In this document: piece by piece, positions 7,781 to 15,938 of the stretch
How positions within the stretch are numbered: position 1 is the stretch's first letter
How the letters are laid out: each line of letters starts with the position of its first letter
Source of the DNA: Methylophilaceae bacterium
GTDB taxonomy: Bacteria > Pseudomonadota > Gammaproteobacteria > Burkholderiales > Methylophilaceae
Length of the DNA: 23,303 nt
NCBI GenBank assembly: GCA_010031285.1
Contig: RHAY01000002.1
Location: forward strand, 1-23,303
Reading direction: 5' to 3'
Notes under the pieces: generated by a model
The model's input: only the letters and a program-made list of their open reading frames with translations
The model's database searches: none
What the model was told of the DNA's origin: nothing
Made by a program: the position numbers and the translations under genes

Positions 7781-8643
7781 ATGCAATTAACCTTTCAAGA
7801 CATCATTCTCAAACTTCAAAATTATTGGGCTAACCAAGGATGTGCCATTCTTCAGCCTTACGATATGGAAGTAGGAGCAGGCACTTCACATACAGCAACT
7901 TTTTTGAGATCACTAGGCCCTGAGCCATGGAAAGCTACTTATGTTCAACCAAGCCGACGTCCGAAAGATGGGCGCTATGGCAAAAATCCAAATAGACTTC
8001 AGCATTATTATCAACTTCAGGTTGTGCTCAAGCCTTCACCATTGGATATCTTAGAGCTTTATTTAGGCTCACTCAAAGCGCTAGGGTTTAATCTTGAGGA
8101 AAATGATATTCGCTTTGTTGAAGATGATTGGGAAAACCCAACGCTTGGTGCTTGGGGTTTAGGTTGGGAAGTATGGCTTAATGGAATGGAAATTACTCAA
8201 TTCACTTATTTTCAACAAGTAGGTGGCATTGATTGCAAACCAATCACCGGAGAAATTACTTACGGACTCGAGAGACTTGCAATGTACATTCAAGGAGTCG
8301 ATAACGTATACGACCTGACCTGGACCGATAGTTTAAAATATGGTGACGTCTATCTTCAAAATGAAATTGAACAAAGCGCATATAACTTTGAACATAGCGA
8401 TGCTGACTTTCTATTCCAAGCTTTTACTGCCCAGCGGCGCATTCTTTCAATCTTTTAGATGCTAGAGGCTCTATTAGTATTACCGAAAGAGCAGAATATA
8501 TAGGTCGCATTCGAAATCTAGCTAGAAATGTTGCGAACAGCTATCTTCTAAGCCGAGCAAATTTAGGCTTCCCCTTGGCAGATAAAAATCATGCAAAAGA
8601 AATTATTGATCAACTTAATGCAAAGAAGACTATTAAATCGTGA
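7781..8643 (+). pseudogene. glyQ: Glycyl-tRNA synthetase alpha chain, disrupted by an internal deletion/frameshift
   Basis: Alpha chain of the alpha2beta2 glycyl-tRNA synthetase, the catalytic subunit. The first 215 codons read normally (LQPYDMEVGAGTSHTATF, YVQPSRRPKDGRYG, QVGGIDCKPITGEITYGLE, YNFEHSDADFLFQAF). The frame then runs to a premature TAG at 8456-8458. From 8434 a different frame carries the expected C-terminus: AAHSFNLLDARGSIS, ITERAEYIGRIRNLARNV, SRANLGFPLADK, ending at TGA 8641-8643. Compared with E. coli GlyQ (recalled, not aligned), about 25-27 residues between DFLFxxF and AAHSFN are missing; only 8 bases (8426-8433) remain, so a deletion of roughly 73 bp would explain both loss and frame change. 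The true 3' end is supported by the GTGA overlap with glyS. As the enzyme is normally essential, an assembly or sequencing error is as likely as a real lesion. Confidence 0.88.
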
Positions 8644-10739
8644 AGCTAGATAATCTTCTTATTGAGCTTTTGACAGAGGAATTGCCTCCAAAATCACAAA
8701 AACAGCTTGGTATAACATTTGCAAAGAATGTAAAAGAATTTCTTGTAAAACATCATCTCACAAATGAAGCGTCAGAAGATTCGATTTTTTCTACACCTAG
8801 AAGAATTGGTATCTACTTAAAGGATGTTAAGGATGAAGCTGCAAACCAAAATACATCTATCAAATTAATGCCATCATCGATTGGATTTGATGTGTCAGGA
8901 AAACCGACTGAAGCTTTATTAAAAAAATTACATGGGATTGGTTTGGATGAAAAAGCTGTAAATCTCATCGCTAAAAAAAATGAAAATAATAGTGAGATTT
9001 TATATATAAATAAAGATGTAGAAGGCGCAAAACTAAAGGATATTATTGCTGAATGCATTTCATCAAGCCTGGCACGCTTACCAATAAAAAAAATGATGTC
9101 TTATCAGCTCTCGGATGGTTGGACGACTGTGAACTTTGTTAGACCAGCTCATGGACTAATTATTCTTCATGGTGCCAATATCATTAAAACAAATGTTTTA
9201 GGTATCGAATCAAGCCGATCCACGCTCGGCCATCGATTTGAATCGAAAAAAGAAATAATTGAGATTCAACATGCTGATAAATACAAAGAACAAATGAAAA
9301 TGGAAGGCAATGTCATTGTGTCTTTCGAAGAGAGAAAAACACTAATCAAAAATGGCTTACATAATAGAGCTGCTGATCTTTCCAATCAGCTCACTCCTAT
9401 TAACGATGAAGATCTTCTTGAAGAAGTGACAGCACTCGTTGAATATCCAAATGTTTTAGTGGGTGAATTTGAATCTAAATTTCTTGAAGTGCCTCAAGAG
9501 TGCCTTATTTTAACTATGAAAGCTAATCAAAAATATTTTCCATTAGTTGATAAAAATAATAAACTTGCAAATCAATTTTTAATTGTTTCAAACATATCTC
9601 CGAAAAATACAAGCCTCATCATTCAAGGCAATGAAAAGGTGATCAGACCAAGATTATCGGATGCAGAATTTTTCTATACTCAAGATAAGAAAAAGCCTCT
9701 TAAAGATTACTTTTCACAACTTCAATATATTGTGTACCACAATAAACTTGGGACTCAATCAGAGAGATCTGAAAGGGTGAAAACGATTGCATCTCTCATT
9801 GTAAAAAATTTAAATCAATCTAAATTGCTCGACGCTGTATTGCTCGCATCCGACTTATCTAAAGCAGATTTATCTACCAATATGGTTGGTGAGTTCCCAG
9901 AACTTCAAGGAATTATGGGTAGATATTATGCGCTAAATGAAAAAATTTCAGAGGACGTAGCATTTGCGATTGAAGATCATTATAAGCCAAGATTTTCTGG
10001 TGACACACTTCCAAGAAACTCTATAGGTGATATCGTCGCAATTGCCGACAAAATTGAAACCTTAATAGGTTTATTTAGTATTGGCGAAAAACCCACAGGC
10101 GATAAAGATCCTTTTGCGCTGAGACGTCAAGTTATTGGAATCATTCGCATCTTAACTGAAAAAAATATCGGCCTAAATTTAAATACAATCATATCTGACG
10201 CTATTAAGGCAACCAAATTAACTGAATCTAAAGACCTTCATTCTTTCATCTTCGATCGAATTTCTAATTTTTTCAAAGATCAAGGTTATGCTGCTCTTGA
10301 TATCGAGGCTGTGCTTGCTATTGACTCAGGACTGATTAGTGAGATTCCTAAAAGATTGAATGCAATCAAAGAATTTTCAAAGCTTCCCGAGTCTAAAGAT
10401 CTAGCATCAGCAAACAAAAGAGTTGGGAATATTCTTAAAAAAGCAAATTTTAAATCTGCATTAAAAGTTAATCCGGCTTTACTAAAAGATATAGCCGAAG
10501 TTAATTTATATAAAACATTAGATTTAGTGGATGCTAATGCGAGAAAAGAATATCTAGCAAATAATTACTCAGGTTCATTAAAATTACTTTGCGAACTTAA
10601 AACCCCAATTGATCAATTTTTTAACGACGTCATGGTGAATGTGGAGGATGAACAACTTAAGATGAATCGTCTTACTCTTCTCGAAAAACTTTACTCGGCA
10701 ATGAATTTAGTTGCTGATTTATCTAAACTCTCATCTTAG
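8640..10739 (+). CDS. glyS: Glycyl-tRNA synthetase beta chain
   Basis: Beta chain of the tetrameric glycyl-tRNA synthetase, which contributes tRNA recognition. It begins LLIELLTEELPPKSQK, the family N-terminal signature, and contains LGHRFESK, TMKANQKYFPL and, near residues 405-425, the strongly conserved ADLSTNMVGEFPELQGIMG block, followed by GDKDPFALRRQ and a C-terminal anticodon-binding (DALR-like) region. The length of 699 is close to E. coli (689). The start is GTG at 8640, which shares GTGA with the TGA stop of the resumed glyQ frame. This 4-bp overlap implies translational coupling, so a premature stop in glyQ would be expected to depress GlyS as well. Confidence 0.95.
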   Translation: MKLDNLLIELLTEELPPKSQKQLGITFAKNVKEFLVKHHLTNEASEDSIFSTPRRIGIYLKDVKDEAANQNTSIKLMPSSIGFDVSGKPTEALLKKLHGIGLDEKAVNLIAKKNENNSEILYINKDVEGAKLKDIIAECISSSLARLPIKKMMSYQLSDGWTTVNFVRPAHGLIILHGANIIKTNVLGIESSRSTLGHRFESKKEIIEIQHADKYKEQMKMEGNVIVSFEERKTLIKNGLHNRAADLSNQLTPINDEDLLEEVTALVEYPNVLVGEFESKFLEVPQECLILTMKANQKYFPLVDKNNKLANQFLIVSNISPKNTSLIIQGNEKVIRPRLSDAEFFYTQDKKKPLKDYFSQLQYIVYHNKLGTQSERSERVKTIASLIVKNLNQSKLLDAVLLASDLSKADLSTNMVGEFPELQGIMGRYYALNEKISEDVAFAIEDHYKPRFSGDTLPRNSIGDIVAIADKIETLIGLFSIGEKPTGDKDPFALRRQVIGIIRILTEKNIGLNLNTIISDAIKATKLTESKDLHSFIFDRISNFFKDQGYAALDIEAVLAIDSGLISEIPKRLNAIKEFSKLPESKDLASANKRVGNILKKANFKSALKVNPALLKDIAEVNLYKTLDLVDANARKEYLANNYSGSLKLLCELKTPIDQFFNDVMVNVEDEQLKMNRLTLLEKLYSAMNLVADLSKLSS

Positions 10740-10742
10740 ATT

Positions 10743-11285
10743 ATGAAATTAGTCATTCTGGATAGAGATGGCGTAATTAATGAAGATAGCGTGAATTTTA
10801 TTAAAACGCCTAATGAATGGATTCCAATTCAAGACAGTCTCGAGTCAATTGCGCTTTTAAACCAGTCTGGTTTTAAAGTTGTGATAGCAACTAACCAATC
10901 AGGAATTAGCCGAGGCCTATTTGATGTATCAATACTCAATCTTATTCATGAAAAAATGTTTAAATTACTCTCTCAACAAGGTGGTCATATTGATGCTATC
11001 TTTTTTTGCCCCCATAGAGCAGAAGAGAATTGCGAATGCCGCAAACCAAAACCAGGCATGTTAAAAGAAATTGCTCATAGATTCGCGATTGATTTAAAAA
11101 AAGTGCCAGCGATAGGTGATTCTCTAAGAGATCTTCAAGCATTTGATGCAGTGGGTGCCCAGCCCATACTTGTTAAAACAGGTAAGGGCGAAGAGACGTT
11201 TGACAAAGGTGGACTTCCTAAAAATACCTGGATCTGCGAAAATCTCGCCGAGGCGACACAAAGAATTATTGCGGAGTACGCTTAA
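10743..11285 (+). CDS. gmhB: D-glycero-beta-D-manno-heptose-1,7-bisphosphate 7-phosphatase
   Basis: HAD-superfamily phosphatase that removes the 7-phosphate from heptose bisphosphate in the ADP-heptose branch of LPS core synthesis. Catalytic motif I is ILDRDGVIN (nucleophile D7, acid/base D9), motif II is ATNQSGISRG, and motif IV includes GDSLRDLQAF. The GmhB zinc loop is present as C89-P-H91 and C97-E-C99 (FCPH then CECRKPKPGM), with a shorter loop between the two halves than in E. coli. This separates it from histidinol-phosphate phosphatase relatives less securely than from other HAD proteins. It is 180 residues long and starts 3 bases after glyS, in the usual betaproteobacterial glyS-gmhB-plsC order. 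Confidence 0.9.
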   Translation: MKLVILDRDGVINEDSVNFIKTPNEWIPIQDSLESIALLNQSGFKVVIATNQSGISRGLFDVSILNLIHEKMFKLLSQQGGHIDAIFFCPHRAEENCECRKPKPGMLKEIAHRFAIDLKKVPAIGDSLRDLQAFDAVGAQPILVKTGKGEETFDKGGLPKNTWICENLAEATQRIIAEYA

Positions 11286-11293
11286 CTAGAATA

Positions 11294-12001
11294 ATGCTTT
11301 ATTTAAGATCCATTATTTTTCTTATTGGTATGTGGATTTTTACTATTCCATTCACCTTAGCATCCCTTCTTACATTTCCGTTTCCACCTATTACACGATA
11401 TAAATTTATTTCAATTTGGGCAAAAACAATGCTATATTGGCTTCGAATTTCCTGTAATCTAAATTTTGTTGTCAAAGGGGAGCAAAACATAGGTTCTACA
11501 GCATCGATTGTACTTTCAAAACATCAATCAGCATGGGAAACGCTTGCTTTTCAGAAAATCTTTCCCCCGCAAGTTTGGGTTCTTAAACAAGAATTATTGT
11601 GGGTTCCATTTTTCGGATGGGGCTTAGCTATGACTTCCCCAATCGCCATTAATCGCAAAGCAGGACGAAAATCTCTAGAACAAATTCTTATCCAAGGTCT
11701 TGATCGACTTAAAAAAGGTTTTTGGATTGTTATGTTTCCTGAAGGCACGCGAACACAGCCAGGACAAAGAGGTAAATACCATATTGGTGGGGCTTGGGTT
11801 GCTTCAAAAACAAATACCAAAGTGATACCCGTTGCTCATAATGCAGGTTTATTCTGGCCAAAAAATTCAATTCTTAAAAAACCTGGAACCATTCAAGTAA
11901 GTATCGGTGAACCTATTGATGTTAAAAATAAAGCGCCTGATGAAATTATTAAGCTTACTGAAAATTGGATTGAAAAAGAGGTATTGCATTTAAATGATTA
12001 A
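11294..12001 (+). CDS. plsC: 1-acyl-sn-glycerol-3-phosphate acyltransferase
   Basis: Converts lysophosphatidic acid to phosphatidic acid at the inner membrane. An N-terminal hydrophobic segment (about 5-30) anchors it. The acyltransferase motif reads SKHQSAWETLAF, that is H77-X4-E82 rather than the textbook HX4D. Block III is FPEGTRTQPGQRGKY (148 onward), and a PVAHNAGLFW block follows. The length of 235 is normal. The stop overlaps the start of the next gene by 8 bp (ATGATTAA, 11994-12001), so the two are probably translationally coupled. I believe HX4E is tolerated in related proteobacterial PlsC proteins, so loss of function is not assumed. Confidence 0.9.
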   Translation: MLYLRSIIFLIGMWIFTIPFTLASLLTFPFPPITRYKFISIWAKTMLYWLRISCNLNFVVKGEQNIGSTASIVLSKHQSAWETLAFQKIFPPQVWVLKQELLWVPFFGWGLAMTSPIAINRKAGRKSLEQILIQGLDRLKKGFWIVMFPEGTRTQPGQRGKYHIGGAWVASKTNTKVIPVAHNAGLFWPKNSILKKPGTIQVSIGEPIDVKNKAPDEIIKLTENWIEKEVLHLND

Positions 12002-12716
12002 TTTAAAGCCAACCAATCTTGAGCTATTTTTACCTAGCGGTAAAAAAATTAAATATCTCCTAAAAAGAAGAAATCGAAGAACGATTGGCTTGAAAGTTGA
12101 TCATGATGGACTTGTTATTCACGCGCCAATTCTTATTCCTAGATCTCGTATTGAAGAACTTATTGCGCCAAAACTTGACTGGATTCAAGAAAAACTTTCC
12201 CTTCAATTAAGCAAGAAAAAGAAAATTAATTGGAAAACAGGTGAATTAATTCATATTTTAGGAAATAAAGTGATTCTCAGCCTTAAGGCAAGTAGAACAA
12301 ATTCTGTGCTTCAAGACAAAGATATATTGCATGTCGACACAAATCGTATTAATGATCAAATCCACTCTGCAAAACTTGTATCCAAATGGCTAAAAGACAA
12401 AGCATTGAAAGATTTTGTTCGCAGGGTGGAAGTGTTTAGCGTGAAATTGAATGTTCATCCCTCTAATGTGTACTTATCAAATGCAAAGTCTCGATGGGGA
12501 AGTTGTAATTCAAAAAAAGAGATAAGACTTAATTGGAGACTCATTCAAGCGCCGCCACATATTATTAATTATGTGATCTGCCATGAGCTAGCTCACTTGA
12601 GAGAAATGAATCATTCGAATCGTTTTTGGGAAGAAGTAGAAAAAGTACTTCCTGAATATCGCTCATCAGAAAAAGAACTTAAAACACTATCAAGCGACTT
12701 ATACCTAATTGGTTAA
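11994..12716 (+). CDS. YgjP/DUF45-type (M48-like) zinc metalloprotease family protein
   Basis: Member of the YgjP-like (WLM/SprT-related) metallopeptidase family. The conserved RWGSC motif is at 167-171, and the zinc site VICHELAHLREMNHS supplies H197, E198 and H201 (HExxH) plus H207 as likely third ligand. The N-terminal half is a basic, strand-rich domain (YLLKRRNRRTIGLKVD). There is no signal peptide or membrane segment, so it is cytoplasmic. Natural substrates of this family are poorly known. The 240-residue length is typical. It closes the plsC transcription unit, and its TAA overlaps the convergent SCO1 gene by 4 bp. Confidence 0.85.
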   Translation: MINLKPTNLELFLPSGKKIKYLLKRRNRRTIGLKVDHDGLVIHAPILIPRSRIEELIAPKLDWIQEKLSLQLSKKKKINWKTGELIHILGNKVILSLKASRTNSVLQDKDILHVDTNRINDQIHSAKLVSKWLKDKALKDFVRRVEVFSVKLNVHPSNVYLSNAKSRWGSCNSKKEIRLNWRLIQAPPHIINYVICHELAHLREMNHSNRFWEEVEKVLPEYRSSEKELKTLSSDLYLIG

Positions 12717-13288
12717 ATAAGTTTTTCGAGGTCGCTCGCTATATCTTCAGGTTTTTCTCCATAACTTATGTGAAGTTTAACGTTCCCGTTCTTATCAATC
12801 ACATATAAACCTGCACTGTGATCAATCGTATAGCCTGCCTTACTGCCATCATTCACTTTATTATAAAAAATCTTAAATTGAGTTGTGACTTTATCTATTT
12901 CCCTCTCTGAACCAGTAAGACCAAGAAAAGAGCTATTAAATGTCGGAATAAATTTTTTCAAAACGTCCTCAGTATCGCGAGCCGGATCTAGAGTAATAAA
13001 AATAACTTGTATGCCCGAAGCCTTCTCCTTGAGGAGATTCATTGTTTTTTTAAGATCAGTCATGGTTGTCGGACATATATCAGGACAATGTGTAAATCCA
13101 AAAAAAAGCACAACAACCTTTCCTCTAAAGTCTTCTAGTGTCCTTAAGCGTCCATTGAAATCTCTTAATTTAAAAGACGTATCCATATGCGCTGAGCTTA
13201 TATCAGTCCCTACAAAACTCTGATCTTGTATCTTTTGACAAGAGACAAGACAAATGAAGATTAAACATAAAAGTGCAATTTTTTTCAT
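12713..13288 (-). CDS. SCO1/SenC/PrrC-family copper-chaperone lipoprotein
   Basis: Thioredoxin-fold protein that delivers copper to, or reduces, the CuA site of cytochrome c oxidase. The N-terminus is a lipoprotein signal (KKIALLCLIFICLVSC) with lipobox LVSC and acylated C17, so it is membrane-tethered facing the periplasm. The copper site is intact: GFTHCPDICPTT gives C68 and C72 (CxxxC), and TIDHSAGLYVID gives H157. ITLDPARDT is another family block. The 191-residue length is normal. It is divergent from ilvE and convergent with the YgjP-type gene, with no cytochrome oxidase genes in view. The start is the ATG preceding the Lys-Lys signal sequence. Confidence 0.92.
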   Translation of the reverse strand: MKKIALLCLIFICLVSCQKIQDQSFVGTDISSAHMDTSFKLRDFNGRLRTLEDFRGKVVVLFFGFTHCPDICPTTMTDLKKTMNLLKEKASGIQVIFITLDPARDTEDVLKKFIPTFNSSFLGLTGSEREIDKVTTQFKIFYNKVNDGSKAGYTIDHSAGLYVIDKNGNVKLHISYGEKPEDIASDLEKLI

Positions 13289-13387
13289 AATATATTTCTC
13301 AATAAAAGCGATTCATTTTATCATGTTAATAAATGGCAATAAGCCCAGAAGAAAGCTAACAAAGATTTACCAATTTTAAGGATAACT
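13289..13387. other. Divergent intergenic region SCO1 / ilvE with ilvE ribosome binding site
   Basis: This 99-bp AT-rich spacer drives the SCO1 gene (minus) and ilvE (plus). A Shine-Dalgarno TAAGGA (13377-13382) lies 5 bases before the ilvE ATG and supports that start. No sigma-70 promoter with both boxes well matched was found on either strand. Confidence 0.4.
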
Positions 13388-14320
13388 ATGGCAATCCCAA
13401 CATCAATGGAAGACCGTGACGGACACATTTGGTTTGATAATAAAATGACGCCTTGGCGCGAAGCAAAGACTCATGTGCTCACTCACACACTTCATTATGG
13501 TATGGGTGTCTTTGAAGGAGTAAGGGCCTACAAAACAAGTAACGGCACTGCTATTTTCAGACTTAAAGAACATACAAATAGACTCTTTAATTCTGCCCAT
13601 ATTCTTGGGATGAAAATGCCTTATGACAAAAATGTCATTATGGATGCTCATAAGCAAGCTGTTAAAGAAAACAAACTAGAGTCTGCTTATATTAGACCCA
13701 TGGCATTTTATGGTGCTGAAGCGATGGGTATCTCAGCAAAAACCTTATCCACACATGTTATTGTTGCAGCGTGGGAATGGGGCGCTTATATGGGTAAGGA
13801 GGCTCTTGAAACTGGCATTCGCGTAAAAACATCTTCCTTTTCAAGACATCATGTCAATATCACCATGTGTAAAGCTAAAGCAAATGGTAACTACATGAAC
13901 TCAATCCTAGCCCATCAAGAAGCGAATCAAGATGGCTATGATGAAGCCTTACTCCTCGATGTTAACGGCTTTGTTACTGAAGGTTCAGGTGAAAATATAT
14001 TTATTGTGAAACATAACAAATTAATTACGCCTGACCTCACAAGCGCATTAGAAGGCATCACTCGCGATACAATCATTCAGATTGCTAATGACTTAAAAAT
14101 ACCAGTGATCGAAAAAAGAATTACGCGAGATGAGGTTTATACTGCAGATGAAGCATTTTTCACAGGTACAGCAGCTGAAGTAACGCCGATTAGAGAATTG
14201 GATAGAAGGGTGATCGGCAAAGGTCATCGCGGAGACGTTACTAAGGAATTACAAAGTATTTATTTTGATGCTGTAACAGGAAAATCAAAAAAATATGCAG
14301 ATTGGCTAACTTACGTTTAA
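13388..14320 (+). CDS. ilvE: Branched-chain amino acid aminotransferase
   Basis: PLP-dependent class IV transaminase for the last step of Val, Leu and Ile synthesis. The N-terminus has the family pattern IWFDNKMTPWREAK and THTLHYGMGVFEGVRAY. The catalytic lysine is K164 in CKAKANGNYMNS. LLLDVNGFVTEGSGENIF and ALEGITRDTII bind the cofactor phosphate, and FFTGTAAEVTPIRELD completes the site. The 310-residue length fits the hexameric BCAT type. A good ribosome site precedes the ATG. Its keto-acid 2-ketoisovalerate is also the PanB substrate encoded 5 kb downstream, though the genes are in separate units. It is followed 3 bases later by a small zinc-finger gene. Confidence 0.95.
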   Translation: MAIPTSMEDRDGHIWFDNKMTPWREAKTHVLTHTLHYGMGVFEGVRAYKTSNGTAIFRLKEHTNRLFNSAHILGMKMPYDKNVIMDAHKQAVKENKLESAYIRPMAFYGAEAMGISAKTLSTHVIVAAWEWGAYMGKEALETGIRVKTSSFSRHHVNITMCKAKANGNYMNSILAHQEANQDGYDEALLLDVNGFVTEGSGENIFIVKHNKLITPDLTSALEGITRDTIIQIANDLKIPVIEKRITRDEVYTADEAFFTGTAAEVTPIRELDRRVIGKGHRGDVTKELQSIYFDAVTGKSKKYADWLTYV

Positions 14321-14323
14321 AAC

Positions 14324-14485
14324 ATGAACAATAAAATTATAAATGTAGATCAAAAAAATCTCCCTTTATTTTGTCCCACCCAAAAAGAAAATTTATTTTC
14401 ATCTCACCCAAGAGTATTTTTGGATATTACTAAAACGGGAGTAGTGTCATGCCCTTATTGTGGTACAACATATAAACTAAAATAA
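14324..14485 (+). CDS. Small CHCC zinc-finger domain protein (zf-CHCC)
   Basis: A 53-residue protein starting at ATG 14324, three bases after ilvE, and ending one base before the convergent murI stop. The ligand pattern is LFCPTQ (C17), SSHPRVFLDI (H28), then VVSCPYCGTTYKL (C43, C46), i.e. Cys-X10-His-X14-Cys-X2-Cys, the zf-CHCC pattern also found in the NDUFS6 subunit family. Such small proteins commonly follow ilvE in betaproteobacteria; the function is not established there. The tight spacing suggests co-transcription with ilvE. No signal peptide. Confidence 0.88.
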   Translation: MNNKIINVDQKNLPLFCPTQKENLFSSHPRVFLDITKTGVVSCPYCGTTYKLK

Positions 14486-14486
14486 A

Positions 14487-15296
14487 TTAAATCCAAAGAC
14501 CTTTGTAATAAAAGCTTTTTGAATCACCGCCCCAGAGTCTTGCAATAACATTAACTGCATTTTGATCTAAGCTATTAGTCCAAAAATGAGTTGTCCCTAG
14601 CGTGGTATCTTGATTTTGTAAGTGTTTTTCTATTAATACATGTTTTAAATAATTTGCTACAGCATCTCCTGTCTCTATAATCTTAATATGGTCTGGTATT
14701 AATTTCTGAATCACAGGTTTTATAAAAGAATAGTGCGTACACCCTAATACCAATGTATCAATATCTTCTTTTAAAAGAGGGTCAATGTATTTTTTTAATA
14801 GCGCGACAAGTGCTTTGCTCTCCAAATCACCCTGTTCAATAAGTTCAACTAAACCAAAACATGGCTGTGTAATAAAATGAATATCATTGCCATGATGCTC
14901 TAATAACGCTGAAAATTTCGCACTCAATAAAGTACCTGAAGTAGCTAATACCCCGACCACTTTATTTTTTGACATTAACGATGCAGGCTTAACCGCTGGC
15001 TCCATACCTATAATGGGGTAATTAAACTTATCTCTAACTATCTGAATTGATGCGGCTGTGGCTGTATTACAAGCTATAACTACAGATTTTACTTGTTGTT
15101 TATTTAAAAAATCAAAGACAGTTAAAACGCGACGTGTAATTTCTTCATTTGATTTTTCTCCATAAGGTGCAAACTTTGAGTCTGCAACATAGATTAAATT
15201 TTCGTGAGGCAGATGCGTTCTTATACACTTAAGCACCGAAATACCTCCAACTCCAGAGTCAATCACACCAATAGGATTATTTTGAGATGCAGCCAT
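14487..15296 (-). CDS. murI: Glutamate racemase
   Basis: Cofactor-independent racemase that supplies D-glutamate for peptidoglycan. NPIGVIDSGVGGISVL holds the conserved Asp-Ser (D13, S14), VVIACNTATAAS the first catalytic cysteine (C76), and LVLGCTHYSFI the second cysteine and following Thr-His (C186, H188). I place the start at ATG 15296, which gives 269 residues and the usual few residues before NPIG. The frame could extend to a TTG at 15320 (277 residues), but that adds only a poorly conserved octapeptide and no better ribosome site. It stands alone on the minus strand between the ilvE unit and the cobalamin adenosyltransferase run. Confidence 0.94.
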   Translation of the reverse strand: MAASQNNPIGVIDSGVGGISVLKCIRTHLPHENLIYVADSKFAPYGEKSNEEITRRVLTVFDFLNKQQVKSVVIACNTATAASIQIVRDKFNYPIIGMEPAVKPASLMSKNKVVGVLATSGTLLSAKFSALLEHHGNDIHFITQPCFGLVELIEQGDLESKALVALLKKYIDPLLKEDIDTLVLGCTHYSFIKPVIQKLIPDHIKIIETGDAVANYLKHVLIEKHLQNQDTTLGTTHFWTNSLDQNAVNVIARLWGGDSKSFYYKGLWI

Positions 15297-15374
15297 GAGC
15301 TTAATATAAGTTTTATTCAAATCTAAATATAGATGATAGTAAGCTTAATGTACAATAGATTGGAAAGGAAAATC
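15297..15374. promoter_or_regulatory. Divergent murI / cobalamin adenosyltransferase control region
   Basis: This 78-bp spacer separates divergent genes. On the plus strand TACAAT (15351-15356) is a plausible -10 box, but its -35 is poor. On the minus strand TATATT with TTGTAC 18 bp upstream is a weak pair for murI. GAAAGGA at 15363-15369 is a good Shine-Dalgarno for the ATG at 15375 and argues against the upstream ATG at 15333 as the start. Confidence 0.3.
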
Positions 15375-15923
15375 ATGGGTTACCGTTTATCAAAAATATT
15401 CACTAGGAATGGCGACAAAGGAACTACCGGCTTGGGCGACGGCTCAAAAACAAAGAAATTTAGTGATCGCATAGTTGCGCTGGGCGCAATAGATGAACTT
15501 AATTCAATGATTGGCCTAATGCTTACCGAAAATCTTCCACCTAAAATTAAAAAAATTTTGACTGTCATACAACATCATTTATTCAATCTGGGTGGTGAAA
15601 TCTCAATGCCTGGTCATAAAATTATCCAAAAAAATGATGTCCTCGAATTGGAAGAAATTATCACTTCTTACAATAAAGACTTGCCCCCTTTGAAAGAATT
15701 TATTCTTCCAGGAGGTTCGAGGGCTGCAGCATTTTGCCACATGGCAAGAACTATTTGCAGAAGAGCTGAGCAAACGGTATTTAAGCTTAACTCTAAAGAT
15801 ACGATTAATACTTTCTCACTTCAGTATATAAATCGACTTTCAGATTTACTGTTTGTATTAGCCAGAGTAATTAACAAGCACAAGAAAGTTAAAGATGTTT
15901 TTTGGAAAAAAAATATTCGTTAA
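15375..15923 (+). CDS. ATP:cob(I)alamin adenosyltransferase (PduO type)
   Basis: Transfers the 5'-deoxyadenosyl group of ATP to cob(I)alamin. The ATP-binding N-terminal motif is KIFTRNGDKGTTGLGDG. The second signature is FILPGGSRAAAFCHMARTIC followed by RRAEQTVF, and the third is INTFSLQYINRLSDLLFVLAR, together diagnostic for the trimeric PduO/MMAB family. The start at 15375 (182 residues) is supported by a ribosome site GAAAGGA and by the position of the TRNGDKG motif; an upstream ATG at 15333 would add 14 residues. It opens the ten-gene co-directional run. No cobalamin-dependent enzyme is encoded in the window, so the client is unknown. Confidence 0.9.
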   Translation: MGYRLSKIFTRNGDKGTTGLGDGSKTKKFSDRIVALGAIDELNSMIGLMLTENLPPKIKKILTVIQHHLFNLGGEISMPGHKIIQKNDVLELEEIITSYNKDLPPLKEFILPGGSRAAAFCHMARTICRRAEQTVFKLNSKDTINTFSLQYINRLSDLLFVLARVINKHKKVKDVFWKKNIR

Positions 15924-15938
15924 CATAGACTTCCATTA

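Noticed and set aside
8420..8460. Programmed ribosomal frameshift in glyQ
   Set aside because: No slippery heptamer with downstream structure is evident, and a shift alone would not restore the roughly 25 missing residues. A deletion explains both the loss and the frame change.
11551..11820. Open frame of 89 codons on the minus strand inside plsC
   Set aside because: It is antisense to the conserved PlsC motifs, with no start signal or recognisable protein.
15297..15320. Longer MurI from TTG 15320 and longer adenosyltransferase from ATG 15333
   Set aside because: Both extensions lack conserved residues; the inner starts at 15296 and 15375 fit family N-termini, and the latter has a clear Shine-Dalgarno.
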